From NCBI GenBank assembly GCA_050011315.1, contig JBEKJI010000008.1, forward strand, positions 1-64,000: a DNA stretch of 64,000 nucleotides. The letters run 5' to 3'. How positions within the stretch are numbered: the first letter of the stretch is position 1; every line of letters begins with the position of its first letter. The notes under the pieces are model-generated. The model did no database searches. It saw only the letters and a program-made list of their open reading frames with translations, and was not told where the DNA came from. The stretch comes from Fen-549 sp050011315 (GTDB taxonomy: Bacteria; Actinomycetota; Thermoleophilia; Gaiellales; Gaiellaceae). Of the stretch, positions 25,624 through 33,863 are shown piece by piece. A program made the translations under genes and the position numbers.

Positions 25624-26640
25624 ATGGGTTTTCGACTGGGCCGCGGCGTCAACATCTCGCACTGGCTTTCACAGTCGGAGCGGCGAGGAGCCGAGCGGCG
25701 AGGCTACTTCGACGAGGCTGACGTCGAGCGTATCGCCGCCTTCGGTTTCGATCACGTGCGCCTGCCGGTGGACGAGGTGCAGCTCTGGGACGAGCAAGGA
25801 CGGCGAGACTCGGAGGGCTTCGAGCTTCTCGAGCGCGGGCTCGGTTGGTTCGAGCGCGCGGGGCTTCGCGTCGTGGTCGATCTGCATATCGTCCGCTCGC
25901 ATTACTTCAACGCTTCCGTCCGCCCGCTCTTCGGCGACCCGGCCGAGCAGAAGCGCTTCTGCGAGCTCTGGGCCGGCCTCTCCGAGGCGCTGGGTCATTG
26001 GAGCGTCGAGCAGGTCGCGTACGAGCTGTTGAACGAGCCGGTGGCCGAGAACGACGAGGAGTGGAACTCGCTGGCGGCGCGTGCTCTTGCCGAGGTTAGG
26101 GCACGCGAGCCGGAGCGCATGGTCGCCGTAGGCTCGAACCGCTTTTCAGAGCCGCTCGCTTTCTCGGGGCTGCGCGTACCCGAGGACGAACGCCTGATTC
26201 TGACCTTCCATTTCTACGATCCGATCCTGTTCACCCATTACCGCGCCTACTGGAACGCCGTGCAGGCCTACGAGGGCCCGATCGACTACCCGGGCGAGCT
26301 TGTGTCGCAGGAGGTGTTCGACTCCTTCCCGGCCGAGGCGAGAAACGCCGCCCGGAACCTCCGCGCCTTCCGGGCGGAGGACGTGGAGCGGTTGCTCGAC
26401 CCGGCGCTCGCGCTGGCGCGAAAGACGGGGCTGCCGCTTTGGTGCGGCGAGTTTGGCGCACTCGATACGACCCCTCCACCGGCGCGCGAGCGCTGGTACC
26501 GGGACGTGCTCGCCGCCCTCGACCGGCACCAGATCCCCTGGACGGTCTGGGACAACAAGGGCGATTTCGGCGTTTTCGACGCCGAGGGCCGGCCGACGCT
26601 CGTCCATCGCTTCCTGAGCGAGGCAATCTCCTCCTCCTGA
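25624..26640 (+). CDS. glycoside hydrolase family 5 (cellulase-fold) protein
   Basis: The protein has 338 residues from the chosen ATG. It is a (beta/alpha)8 glycosidase: GRGVNISHWLSQ, FGFDHVRLPVDE, the acid/base glutamate in YELLNEPVAEN and the nucleophile glutamate in LWCGEFGALDT, ending TVWDNKGDFGVFD. These fit GH5. There is no signal peptide, so it is probably intracellular and may act on storage or recycled glycans rather than cellulose. A purine-rich GGGAGATAGAGAG precedes the ATG at 25624; the frame could also begin at 25591. It lies 51 nt after the mutase. Confidence 0.85.
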   Translation: MGFRLGRGVNISHWLSQSERRGAERRGYFDEADVERIAAFGFDHVRLPVDEVQLWDEQGRRDSEGFELLERGLGWFERAGLRVVVDLHIVRSHYFNASVRPLFGDPAEQKRFCELWAGLSEALGHWSVEQVAYELLNEPVAENDEEWNSLAARALAEVRAREPERMVAVGSNRFSEPLAFSGLRVPEDERLILTFHFYDPILFTHYRAYWNAVQAYEGPIDYPGELVSQEVFDSFPAEARNAARNLRAFRAEDVERLLDPALALARKTGLPLWCGEFGALDTTPPPARERWYRDVLAALDRHQIPWTVWDNKGDFGVFDAEGRPTLVHRFLSEAISSS

Positions 26641-26781
26641 CTCACCGGGTAGTCGGCATTCGAGCGGCAACGCGGTCGAGCGCGGAGGATGCCCATCCCA
26701 CCACCCGCTGCGATCGTAACGCGGTAATTCGCACCTGTCTGTCACGCGACAGCGCCGAAACCGTCAGTCTTCATCCCCAAG

Positions 26782-27816
26782 ATGCGCATCCTGCTCGTCT
26801 CGCAGATGTATCCGGGGCCGGGCGATCCCGATCTCGGAGTCTTCGTCGCTCAGCTCGAGCGCGAGCTCGCGGCGCGCGGGCACGAGCTCGAGCGGGCGGT
26901 TCTCGACCGTCGCTCCGGCGGCAAGCTGCGCTTCCTGTCCCTCGCGCGTGAGGCACGGAAGAAGGCGCGCAGCTTCCGGCCCGAGGTCGTCTACGCGCAC
27001 TTCCTCGTTCCCTCCGGGTTGATCGGGGCGCTCGCCTCGAAGGCGCCGCTCGTGGTCACGGCGCATGGTCAGGACGTGCGCAACATCGGCGCCGTTCCGG
27101 GCCTGCGCACCCTCACCGCGCACACGCTGAAGCGGGCGAGCGAGATCATCGCCGTTTCGGGCTTCCTCGCCCGCGAGTTGGAGACGAAGCTGCCGCAGGC
27201 GCGCGGGAAAACCACCGTGATCGACTGCGGCGTCGACCTCGAGCGCTTCCAGCCGCGCGACCGGGCCGAAGCCCGGAGCGAGCTCGGTTGGACGGGAGAA
27301 GAGCCGCTCTTCCTCTGCGTCGGCTCGCTGACGGAGCGTAAGAACGTAGTCCGGCTGGCGCGTGCCTTCGAGCGTCTCGGGGATGGCTCGCTCGTCTTCC
27401 TCGGCGACGGGCTGCTGCGCAGCGAGCTGGAAAGCGTCGCGGGCGTGAGCGTACTCGGCCGTATCCCGCACGAACGGGTGCCGCTCTGGCTCGCCGCCTG
27501 CGACGTCCTCTGCCAGCCCAGCTTGATCGAGCCCTTCGGGCAGGCGCTGCTCGAAGCGATGGCGTGCGGGCGCACGGTGGTGGCGACGCGCATCGGCGGC
27601 CCGCCCGAGTTCGTCCCGCCCGGAGCCGGCGCGCTCGTCGATCCGGTGGACGAGGATGCGCTCGTGCGCGCGCTGGAGAGCGCCGCCGCCCTTCCCTGCC
27701 CGAACGAAGCCGGGCGCGCGGCCGCAGCCGAGCACAGCGTCCAGCTACAGGCGGAGCGGATCGAGCAGGTGCTGGAACGCGCGGTCGCCGGTACGACTAT
27801 GAGCGTCTCCACCTAG
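26782..27816 (+). CDS. glycosyltransferase family 4 (GT-B)
   Basis: This 344-residue protein is a GT-B retaining glycosyltransferase. The N-terminal domain begins MRILLVSQMYPGPGDPDLG and includes VVTAHGQDVRNIG and the IIAVSGFLARELE segment. The C-terminal domain has IDCGVDLERFQP, FLCVGSLTERKNVVRLARAF and the donor-binding EPFGQALLEAMACGRTVVAT. The sugar donor is probably a nucleotide sugar; the acceptor is unknown. It stands alone, followed by secG 27 nt downstream. Confidence 0.9.
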   Translation: MRILLVSQMYPGPGDPDLGVFVAQLERELAARGHELERAVLDRRSGGKLRFLSLAREARKKARSFRPEVVYAHFLVPSGLIGALASKAPLVVTAHGQDVRNIGAVPGLRTLTAHTLKRASEIIAVSGFLARELETKLPQARGKTTVIDCGVDLERFQPRDRAEARSELGWTGEEPLFLCVGSLTERKNVVRLARAFERLGDGSLVFLGDGLLRSELESVAGVSVLGRIPHERVPLWLAACDVLCQPSLIEPFGQALLEAMACGRTVVATRIGGPPEFVPPGAGALVDPVDEDALVRALESAAALPCPNEAGRAAAAEHSVQLQAERIEQVLERAVAGTTMSVST

Positions 27817-27843
27817 CGCGGCGCTGCTATCCTCGGCACGCTA

Positions 27844-28065
27844 ATGGTCGGACTGCTCGCAGGCTTCCACATCCTCGTCTCGATCGGACTGGTCGTTCTC
27901 ATTCTCATGCACTCCGGTCGCGAGGGCGGTCTCGGCGGGCTCGGTTTCACCCCGACCTCCCACGGAGGCACCCACATCGTCGAGCGTAACCTGACCCGGC
28001 TGACGATCGTCGTCGCCCTCGTCTGGTTCCTCGATACCGTCGCGCTCTTCCGGCTTCTCAAGTAG
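27844..28065 (+). CDS. secG: preprotein translocase subunit SecG
   Basis: This 73-residue protein has two membrane helices separated by the Gly-rich loop typical of SecG: HILVSIGLVVLILMHSGREG, then GGLGGLGFTP and a second helix TIVVALVWFLDTVALF. SecG assists SecYE in protein export. A TATCCT box lies 10 nt before the ATG. The leucine tRNA gene follows within 40 nt, a common placement. Confidence 0.92.
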   Translation: MVGLLAGFHILVSIGLVVLILMHSGREGGLGGLGFTPTSHGGTHIVERNLTRLTIVVALVWFLDTVALFRLLK

Positions 28066-28104
28066 CCGGACGGCTCGGCGAAAGCCGGTACAATCCGGGC
28101 CCAC

Positions 28105-28190
<86 letters not shown>

Positions 28191-28207
28191 TTCTCGACGC
28201 ACTGATC

Positions 28208-28236
28208 GCGGATCGACCCGAAGCGGGTCGATCCGC
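28208..28236. other. 12-bp perfect stem-loop after tRNA-Leu (possible terminator)
   Basis: GCGGATCGACCC at 28208-28219 pairs perfectly with GGGTCGATCCGC at 28225-28236 across a 5-nt loop. It begins 18 nt after the tRNA. No T-tract follows, so it may end transcription only weakly or act as a processing or operator site. Confidence 0.55.
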
Positions 28237-28293
28237 TGACGACGCTGGACTGCAGGATGCTTCGGCTGCGAAGCTTGTCCGTACCGATGTACT

Positions 28294-28473
28294 GTCCTGC
28301 GCTTCGCAGCCTTCGCCTCCTTTGCCAGCGTCGCCTCAGTGCGCCGAGAAGGCTCTGAGGTTTGATACAGCGCTTCTCCGCATCGCGCAGGTCCGAACGT
28401 CCTGCGCGCCGCAGCCACCACCTCCTTTGCCAGAATCGCCTCAGCGCACCGAGAAGGCATCTCTGTTTCTGAA
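28294..28473. repeat. two imperfect direct repeats of about 75 bp, 105 bp apart
   Basis: Starting at 28294 and again at 28399, both units read gtcctgcgc, then gcagcc, cctcctttgccag, tcgcctcag and gcacc/gcgccgagaaggc. Identity is high in these blocks and lower between them. The 28237-28541 stretch contains no gene I can support. Confidence 0.7.
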
Positions 28474-28541
28474 CGAGCGAGTGGCGCAACGACTGTTGGA
28501 TGGGCGGACGCGCCGCGAGGCGCCGATAATGGCCAGCGAAG

Positions 28542-28970
28542 ATGAGACCCGAGTACCAGCTCGAGGAGCGAACCCCTACCGTCGCCGAGTTTTCCGAGCT
28601 CAGGAAGTCGGTCGGCTGGGAATTCGGCGACCCCGACGGTTACGAGAAAGGCCTCGCTGGCTCGCTCTACGCGGTTTGCGCGCTCCTCGACGGTGAGGTG
28701 GTCGGTACCGCCAGAGTGGTCGGCGACGGCAGCATCTGCTTCTACGTCCAGGACGTTATCGTCCGGCCCGAGCACCAGCGCTTGGGCATCGGCCGGGCGC
28801 TGATGGAACGGGTGATGGACTACATCGCGGTAAACGCCAGCGACGGCGCGGTCGTGGGGATGATGGTGGCCAAGGACCGGGAAGCGTTCTACGAGCGCTT
28901 CGGTTTCTGGGCGCGCCCGAACGACGAGTTCGGTCCGGGCATGATGCAGTTCTGGGGCGAGCCCGAGTAA
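28542..28970 (+). CDS. GNAT-family N-acetyltransferase
   Basis: This 142-residue protein has the GNAT fold: GTARVVGDGSICFYVQDVIV followed by the acetyl-CoA-binding RPEHQRLGIGRALMERVM and the late AKDREAFYERFGFWARP segment. The acceptor is unknown. It resembles small housekeeping acetyltransferases of about 140 residues. It stands alone between the repeat region after the tRNA and the lexA promoter. Confidence 0.88.
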   Translation: MRPEYQLEERTPTVAEFSELRKSVGWEFGDPDGYEKGLAGSLYAVCALLDGEVVGTARVVGDGSICFYVQDVIVRPEHQRLGIGRALMERVMDYIAVNASDGAVVGMMVAKDREAFYERFGFWARPNDEFGPGMMQFWGEPE

Positions 28971-29118
28971 CGGCCTCGCCCGCTCGCCGCCGTGCCGAGG
29001 GCTACCCTCAGCGCCAGGCGATCTTGTCGCGCGCGAGCACTCTCGGGTCGTTCATCAGCTCGTTGGTATGCGCCAGGTGTGTCAACGCGCAGAGCGGTGC
29101 GACCATCGCCCCGGATCG

Positions 29119-29147
29119 TTGACTTCGTCCGGAAGGAGCGCTAGCTT
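29119..29147 (+). promoter_or_regulatory. lexA promoter (-35 TTGACT, -10 TAGCTT)
   Basis: TTGACT at 29119-29124 and TAGCTT at 29142-29147 are separated by 17 nt, a good sigma-70-type promoter. The predicted start of transcription falls in the SOS box that follows. Confidence 0.8.
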
Positions 29148-29153
29148 TCATGG

Positions 29154-29167
29154 CGAACAGATGTTCG
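29154..29167. promoter_or_regulatory. LexA-binding SOS box
   Basis: CGAACAGATGTTCG fits the Gram-positive LexA consensus CGAACRNRYGTTCG at every position. It lies 28 nt before the lexA start and over the expected transcription start, indicating autorepression. Confidence 0.93.
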
Positions 29168-29195
29168 GATTCGTCAGCCGGCCAAGGAGGATCGC

Positions 29196-29804
29196 TTGCT
29201 AACGCCGCGGCAAAGAGAGATTTGGAACTACCTCGTCGCCTATGTCGACCAGCACGGCTATCCGCCGACTGTGCGTGAGATCGGGCAGGCGGTCGGGCTC
29301 GCTTCGCCCTCCACGGTGCACGCCCATCTCGCCAATCTCGAGCGCGCGGGCTTGCTCAAACGCGATCCGACCAAGCCGCGCGCACTGGAGCTCGTCGCGC
29401 GCGAACGCGAGCAGGAGCACAGGCTGCCGCTTCTCGGTCAGGTCGCAGCCGGGTCGCCGCTGCTGGCCGAGGAGAACGTAGAGGACTACCTGGCGGTGCC
29501 CGAGCCGCTCTCGCGCGGGGGCGAGGAGTTCCTGCTGCGGGTCAAGGGCGACTCGATGATCAAAGCCGGCATCCTCGACGGCGACGTCCTGGTCGTGCGC
29601 AAGCAGGAGAGCGCCGACAACGGCGAGATCGTCGTCGCCCTGGCCGGGGAGGACGAATCGGCCGGCGAGGCTACGGTCAAGCGCTTCTTCCGGGAGGGCG
29701 GGCGCGTGCGCCTGCAGCCCGAGAACGATGCACTGGAGCCGATCTACGCCGACTACGTACAGATCCTCGGGAAGGTTACCGGGGTCTTCCGAATGCTTTC
29801 CTGA
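29196..29804 (+). CDS. lexA: LexA repressor
   Basis: The protein has 202 residues. The N-terminal winged helix is LTPRQREIWNYLVAYV through PSTVHAHLANLERAGLL. The autocleavage site is Ala85-Gly86 (GQVAAGSP). The catalytic dyad is Ser120 (KGDSMIKAGI) and Lys162 (ATVKRFF). LexA represses DNA-damage genes until RecA filaments trigger self-cleavage. The start is a TTG preceded by AAGGAGG with 5 nt spacing. Its own promoter carries a perfect SOS box. Confidence 0.98.
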   Translation: MLTPRQREIWNYLVAYVDQHGYPPTVREIGQAVGLASPSTVHAHLANLERAGLLKRDPTKPRALELVAREREQEHRLPLLGQVAAGSPLLAEENVEDYLAVPEPLSRGGEEFLLRVKGDSMIKAGILDGDVLVVRKQESADNGEIVVALAGEDESAGEATVKRFFREGGRVRLQPENDALEPIYADYVQILGKVTGVFRMLS

Positions 29805-29825
29805 GGGAGTGGGGATAACAGTCAA

Positions 29826-30026
29826 ATGACCGTCACATTCCTTCATCAGACGCTCGAGCAGGAGGTGTGTGCGCTAGCGCGCGGCGCCAGCCTGGAGTGC
29901 CTGGTCTGCGGCGAGTTCGTGCTCCACGAGGGTGCAGACGTCATCTGCCCCGAGTGCGGCTCGTTCTGGCCGGGACTCCTGGGACGCGCGGGCACGGCGC
30001 TAAACTGCGAGTCGCAGGCCGGGTGA
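29826..30026 (+). CDS. small zinc-ribbon protein overlapping the rnpB 5' end
   Basis: This 66-residue protein contains CLVCGEFVLHEGADVICPECG, that is two CxxC knuckles 17 residues apart, a typical zinc ribbon. The N-terminus (TVTFLHQTLEQEVCALARG) is helical. I do not recognise a named family. It starts 21 nt after lexA, with GGGAGTGGGG about 12 nt before the ATG. The last four to five codons overlap the RNase P RNA, so part of the rnpB promoter must lie inside this gene. Confidence 0.65.
   Translation: MTVTFLHQTLEQEVCALARGASLECLVCGEFVLHEGADVICPECGSFWPGLLGRAGTALNCESQAG
30001..30006 (+). promoter_or_regulatory. -10 box TAAACT of rnpB
   Basis: TAAACT ends 7 nt before the predicted 5' end of the RNase P RNA. 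It lies inside the 3' end of the zinc-ribbon gene. No clear -35 is visible. Confidence 0.6.
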
Positions 30027-30350
30027 CCGCGAGCCGCTTCGGCGGTTCGAGGAAAGTCCGGACACCGTAGGGCAGGATGCTGGGGAAACCCCAGGCGGCG
30101 AAAGCCGACGGAAAGTGGCACAGAAAGGACACCGCCTCCGGGCAACCGGCGGTAAGGGTGAAAAGGTGGGGTAAGAGCCCACCAGCGCCGCGGTGACGCG
30201 GCGGCTCGCCAAACCCCATCCGGTGCAAGGCGAAGCAGGTCCCGCTCAGGTGGCCCGCCCAGGGACCGGGTGCGCCGCTCGAGCCGCCGGGCAACCGGCG
30301 GCCTAGATGGATGGTCACCCTCGACAGGATCCGGCTTACAGGCTTGCTAA
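30013..30350 (+). ncRNA. rnpB: RNase P RNA, class A
   Basis: The conserved core is unmistakable. GAGGAAAGTCCGGACACC is near the start, GGTAAGGGTGAAAAGGTGG in the middle, AAACCCCATCCGGTGCAAGG follows, and ACAGGATCCGGCTTACAG closes the RNA. The P1 helix forms between GCAGGCC (30014-30020) and GGCTTGC (30341-30347) with one G-T pair. It is the catalytic RNA that removes 5' leaders from tRNA precursors. The exact ends are estimated to within a few nucleotides. Confidence 0.97.
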
Positions 30351-30353
30351 GGG

Positions 30354-30381
30354 AAAAGCCCTGGTAAAACAGGGCTTTTTC
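30354..30381 (+). terminator. rho-independent terminator of rnpB
   Basis: AAAAGCCCTG (30354-30363) pairs with CAGGGCTTTT (30370-30379) across the loop GTAAAA and runs into further T residues. This is a textbook intrinsic terminator immediately after rnpB. Confidence 0.93.
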
Positions 30382-30406
30382 TACTGGCAGATCTTCGTCG
30401 GGGCGC

Positions 30407-31804
30407 TCAGCCTCTGAGCGCGACCTCGAGAGTCGTTCCCACGCCCGGTTTGCTCGAAAATGCGAAGTCGGCGCCGATCGAGGCGGCGCGCTTCTTCATG
30501 TTCTTCAGCCCCTGGCCCGCGCTGCGTCTGCGGCCGCGCTGGCTGTCGTCGAAACCGTCGCCGTCGTCGCGAACGATGACCATGCGCTTGTGCCCCTTCT
30601 CGACGATGCGGAGCTCGGCCCGGTCCGCATTGGCGTGCTTGCGCACGTTCCCGAGCCCCTCCTGGACGATGCGGAAGATCTCGATCTGCTCATCGGGTGC
30701 GAGGTGGATCTCCGAGTCGATCTCAATGTCGACCTCGAGTTTGCCGTCGGCGCAGAGGACTTCGACGTAGCGGTGCAGGGCAGCGTCGAAGGGAGCGCTA
30801 CCAGCGGCCGAAGAGAGCGCCAGCACGGCGAAGCGGGCTTCCTGCTGGGCGAGCGCCGCCACTTCCTCCAGCCGCGGCAAGACGGTCTCGAGCTCCGCGC
30901 CCGCTCTGAGCATATTGACGTGAGTGGAGAGCGCGAACAGGTACTGAGCCAGCCCATCGTGGATCTCACGTGCGACTCGCGTCCGCTCCTCCGAGACGGC
31001 GCGGCCGAACTCGGCGGCGCGGATCGCGCGCCAGACGCCGACGACCAGCACGACGCAGGCGAGCAGGCGCAGGAAGTCGCCCAGCGCCGCCTTTTCCCCC
31101 GGCATCAACGGCGTGAAGACGGAGTTGAGGCTCGAAAACAGCCACAGAGTCGCGGCCAGAGCGAGCCAGCTGTCCAGATCCTCGAGCCGGCGCCGGTAGC
31201 GCAGTCCGAAGCCGATCATCGCCCCCAGATAGAGCAAAGCGAGCAGTGCGAAGGCGATCGTCAAAGGCAGCTCGGTTTCGTCCGTGCCGCCCGATCCGGC
31301 CAGCGCATCGGCGAGCGCGCGCGTACCGCTCCAGAAGACAAGCAGTGCGAGTAGGCCGGTACCGAGTGCGGCGACAAGGGCTCGCTCGGGGATGCGCACC
31401 TGACCGCGCGCGAACGAGGCTGTGACGATCAGAGCGGCGGAGAGAATCCGTCCGATCAGTCCCGCCCAGGCCTCCGGCCGTCCGATCGCGGAGCCGCCGA
31501 GAATCGGAACGATCTCGAAGGCGAGTATCGAGAGCGCGGCGACTCCGAAACCGGCGCAGAGCAGCAGATCGGTTCGCCGCGCATCGACCGCGAAGCGAAC
31601 GCCGGCCAGTACCGCCACCAGCGCCGAGGCGAACGCAATCGACGTATCGAGCGCGACGAGGAGCATTGGCAGATCGAAGGTGCTGGGCAGGCTCGGGTAG
31701 GCGCCCCAGAGCCCAAGAGCGGCGCTGAGCAGGGCTATCAGCAGGAATTCGCCTACCAGCCACGAACGAAGAGCACTCTCTTGTTGCTGACGATTGTCGT
31801 CCAC
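30407..31804 (-). CDS. NarL-type sensor histidine kinase
   Basis: The protein has 465 residues from the chosen GTG. The N-terminal half contains about seven or eight membrane helices without a recognised sensor domain. It is followed by a HisKA_3 dimerisation region with the phospho-acceptor in REIHDGLAQYLFALSTH and an HATPase domain with LGNVRKHANADRAELRI, VRDDGDGFDD and GQGLKNMKKRAASIGA. The divergent gene 47 nt away encodes a NarL-type response regulator, clearly its partner. The signal is unknown, but the membrane-embedded input suggests an envelope or redox cue. The frame could start further upstream at a TTG (31825). Confidence 0.92.
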   Translation of the reverse strand: MDDNRQQQESALRSWLVGEFLLIALLSAALGLWGAYPSLPSTFDLPMLLVALDTSIAFASALVAVLAGVRFAVDARRTDLLLCAGFGVAALSILAFEIVPILGGSAIGRPEAWAGLIGRILSAALIVTASFARGQVRIPERALVAALGTGLLALLVFWSGTRALADALAGSGGTDETELPLTIAFALLALLYLGAMIGFGLRYRRRLEDLDSWLALAATLWLFSSLNSVFTPLMPGEKAALGDFLRLLACVVLVVGVWRAIRAAEFGRAVSEERTRVAREIHDGLAQYLFALSTHVNMLRAGAELETVLPRLEEVAALAQQEARFAVLALSSAAGSAPFDAALHRYVEVLCADGKLEVDIEIDSEIHLAPDEQIEIFRIVQEGLGNVRKHANADRAELRIVEKGHKRMVIVRDDGDGFDDSQRGRRRSAGQGLKNMKKRAASIGADFAFSSKPGVGTTLEVALRG

Positions 31805-31851
31805 GATTCCCCTATTCGGCAACAATGGGGCTGCCGATAAGGGATGAAACC

Positions 31852-32493
31852 ATGTCCGAGCGCGTACTCATCGTCGACGACCATCCGTTGACGCAAGAGG
31901 CTCTTGCGTCGCTTCTGACCCAGCACGGTTTCGAGATCGTCGGTCAGGCGGCGAGCGGGGAAGAGGCAATCAGGCAGGCTGCGAAGCAGCAGCCCGATCT
32001 CATACTGCTCGATCTTTCGATGCCCGGCATAAGCGGGCTCGAGGCTCTTCCGGAGCTGCGTCGAGTCGCTCCCGGCTCCGAGGTGATCGTTCTGACCGCC
32101 TCCGGGACGGAGGAGAACCTGCTGCGCGCGATCCGCGGCGGCGCCTCCGGCTACCTGCTCAAGACGGAGCCTCCACAGCGCATCGTCGAGTTCCTGCGCG
32201 GCGTCGTCAACGGCGAGGCCGCGCTATCCGGGTCGATCGCCCGGCGGTTGCTCGAGCAGGTGCGGGACGGCAATCGCGACCATGCGGTGCCCGATGAGAT
32301 CGCTTCGCAGCTTTCGGCCCGCGAGCTCGAAGTACTGCTCCTGCTCGACGAGCATCTGGGCACCGAGGACATCGCCCGGCGCCTCTTCATCTCCGAGCAC
32401 ACCGTGCGCTCGCACGTGAAGAGCCTGTTGCACAAGCTCGGCGTCTCGTCTCGGCGCGAGGCGCTGGAAAAGCTCTCGCGTGCGCGGCGCTGA
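31852..32493 (+). CDS. NarL/FixJ-family response regulator
   Basis: The protein has 213 residues. The receiver domain has Asp9/Asp10, the phospho-acceptor Asp54 (LILLDLSMPGISG) and the conserved Thr and Lys (VLTASGT and YLLKTEPP). The C-terminal LuxR-type helix-turn-helix is SARELEVLLLLDEHLGTEDI through EHTVRSHVKSLLHKLGV. It is divergent from its presumed sensor kinase. I prefer the ATG at 31852 over 31825 because the receiver fold begins right after it and AGGGA lies upstream. The stop codon TGA is followed within 3 nt by a full-length 161-bp repeat. Confidence 0.92.
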   Translation: MSERVLIVDDHPLTQEALASLLTQHGFEIVGQAASGEEAIRQAAKQQPDLILLDLSMPGISGLEALPELRRVAPGSEVIVLTASGTEENLLRAIRGGASGYLLKTEPPQRIVEFLRGVVNGEAALSGSIARRLLEQVRDGNRDHAVPDEIASQLSARELEVLLLLDEHLGTEDIARRLFISEHTVRSHVKSLLHKLGVSSRREALEKLSRARR

Positions 32494-32495
32494 TT

Positions 32496-32658
32496 TAGGG
32501 CCTATCCCGCCAGGCCTACACGCCCGAAGCGGCCGCCCCGCGGCGCCAGTGCCCGCCCGGACCGCTTGTCGCACTACCAGTGCGTCTTCACGGCCCGTCC
32601 GACCCCTGGCATCCACGGCTCAACCACTTCGACCGCGGATCCCTAACGGGAAAGGCCC
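32496..32658. repeat. 161-bp repeat family, full-length copy 2
   Basis: It begins TAGGGCCTATCCCGCC and ends CTAACGGGAAAGGCCC, an imperfect inverse of the start. The interior holds the hairpin CGCACT-ACC-AGTGCG (32570-32584) and the GGCATCCACGGCTCAACC block. It is closely similar to the copy at 46958 (my hand alignment finds about one difference in ten) and less so to the copy at 11361. Confidence 0.9.
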
Positions 32659-32972
32659 GTAGATCGAATCACCCACCGCGTGGGAGGCGTGGGGGATGCG
32701 CTTACCCACGCCCATATCCGATGATCTAAGCAAGCAACGGGATGGCTGCGACGATTGGCGAGCGCGACCGGCGAAAGCCGGTCGCCGCTTGTTCGGACAT
32801 CCTCTACGGCGCCGCCCCCGAAGGTCGATTGAAGTAGACTCGCGCACTATTCCTGGATGGCGTTCGTGCCGGGGTGCCCCGAACTGTCTCTTCTAAACGC
32901 GTTGGGAGGGGATAGCCGTCGCTTCGGAGACGAAACAGGCACGTGACCGGTAGCGCGCTCCCGGCTGAATCC
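32659..32972. other. structured non-coding spacer with stable hairpins
   Basis: No gene is visible. GGCGTGGG (32686-32693) pairs with CCCACGCC (32705-32712). GCGACCGGC (32764-32772) pairs perfectly with GCCGGTCGC (32777-32785) around a GAAA tetraloop. A GNRA-capped 9-bp stem is unusual for plain spacer DNA, so a small structured RNA is possible. It matches no class I can name. Confidence 0.45.
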
Positions 32973-33863
32973 TCAAGAGGGGTTTTCGAAACCGGCGACA
33001 GTCGTTTCGACCAGGCGGGGCAGAGTGCTGAGGTTGTAGCCGCCCTCGAGCACGGCGGCGAAGCGCGGAGCGAGGCTCGCGGTTCGGCTGGCGAGCTGGT
33101 AGAAGGCCTGGTCGGTCAGAACCGTGGGCGAGAGCGGATCGTCGCGGTGTGCATCGAAGCCGATCGAAACGAGCACGATGTCGGGCGCGAAGGCTACGAC
33201 AGCCGGGCAAGCGATCTGTTCGAACGCCTGCAGATAGGAGCGGTCGCCGGTGCCACCCGGGAGAGGAATGTTCAACGTGGTCGGGCTCTCTCCGCCCGGG
33301 ACGTCTTCGCCGGCCGCATTCTTCGGGCGCGGGCCGCCCGTTCCCGGGTAGTACGGCCAGGCATGCAGCGACACGTAAAGCACGTCAGGGTCGTCCCAGA
33401 AGATCGCCTCGGTTCCGTTCCCGTGGTGGATGTCCCAGTCGAGGATCGCGACGCGCTTGAGACCGAGCTCGGCCTGGGCGTAGCGGGTGGCAATCGCAAT
33501 GTTGTTGACCAGACAGAAGCCCATTGCGTCCTCGCGCGAGGCGTGGTGGCCGGGCGGACGGACGAGCGCGAAACCGCCGCGGCGCACCGCCTCGAGGGTC
33601 GCTCCGACGGCGAGCTTGATCGCCTCGGCACTGGTGGGAGTGACGAAGGTGTCGAAATCTATCCACAGAGTCGTGTCGAGACCCTCGAAGCTATCGAGGT
33701 AGGAAGCAGGGTGGACACGCTCGAGATCGGCGCGAGCCGCGGGCTCGGCCGTGGTGTAATCCGGGAAGGCGGAGATGAGCACCTCGAGGCGGCTCTGCGA
33801 TTCCGGATGGTGTTCCGGCGCCTGGTGCAGACGAACGAGATCTGGGTGAGTGACGAGGTCGAC
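32973..33863 (-). CDS. histone deacetylase-like (class II HDAC family) amidohydrolase, non-canonical GTC start
   Basis: The frame encodes 296 residues of a zinc-dependent deacetylase/acetylpolyamine amidohydrolase. It has THPDLVRLHQAPEHHPESQ at the N-terminus, VRPPGHHASREDAMGFCLVNN, AILDWDIHHGNGTEAIFW with the zinc ligands, and SIGFDAHRDDPLS. The only canonical start (GTG at 33782) would delete 27 residues including the family's HHPE motif. The frame is open back to a TAG (33942-33944) but contains no ATG, GTG or TTG there. A perfect AGGAGG (33872-33877) sits 8 nt before GTC at 33863, so initiation at GTC is the simplest reading; a sequence error or mutated start is the alternative. A TAGAAT box further upstream could be the promoter. 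Confidence 0.8.
   Translation of the reverse strand, partial: VDLVTHPDLVRLHQAPEHHPESQSRLEVLISAFPDYTTAEPAARADLERVHPASYLDSFEGLDTTLWIDFDTFVTPTSAEAIKLAVGATLEAVRRGGFALVRPPGHHASREDAMGFCLVNNIAIATRYAQAELGLKRVAILDWDIHHGNGTEAIFWDDPDVLYVSLHAWPYYPGTGGPRPKNAAGEDVPGGESPTTLNIPLPGGTGDRSYLQAFEQIACPAVVAFAPDIVLVSIGFDAHRDDPLSPTVLTDQAFYQLASRTASLAPRFAAVLEGGYNLSTLPRLVETTVAGFENPS

Noticed and set aside
28991..29089. Minus-strand 32-codon frame ending NDPRVLARDKIAWR
   Set aside because: The end looks protein-like, but there is no ribosome binding site and no continuation upstream; it may be a gene remnant and is too weak to call.
32764..32785. SRP RNA (ffs) candidate
   Set aside because: The conserved GGAA-loop helix 8 sequence of SRP RNA is absent; only a generic GAAA-capped stem is present.
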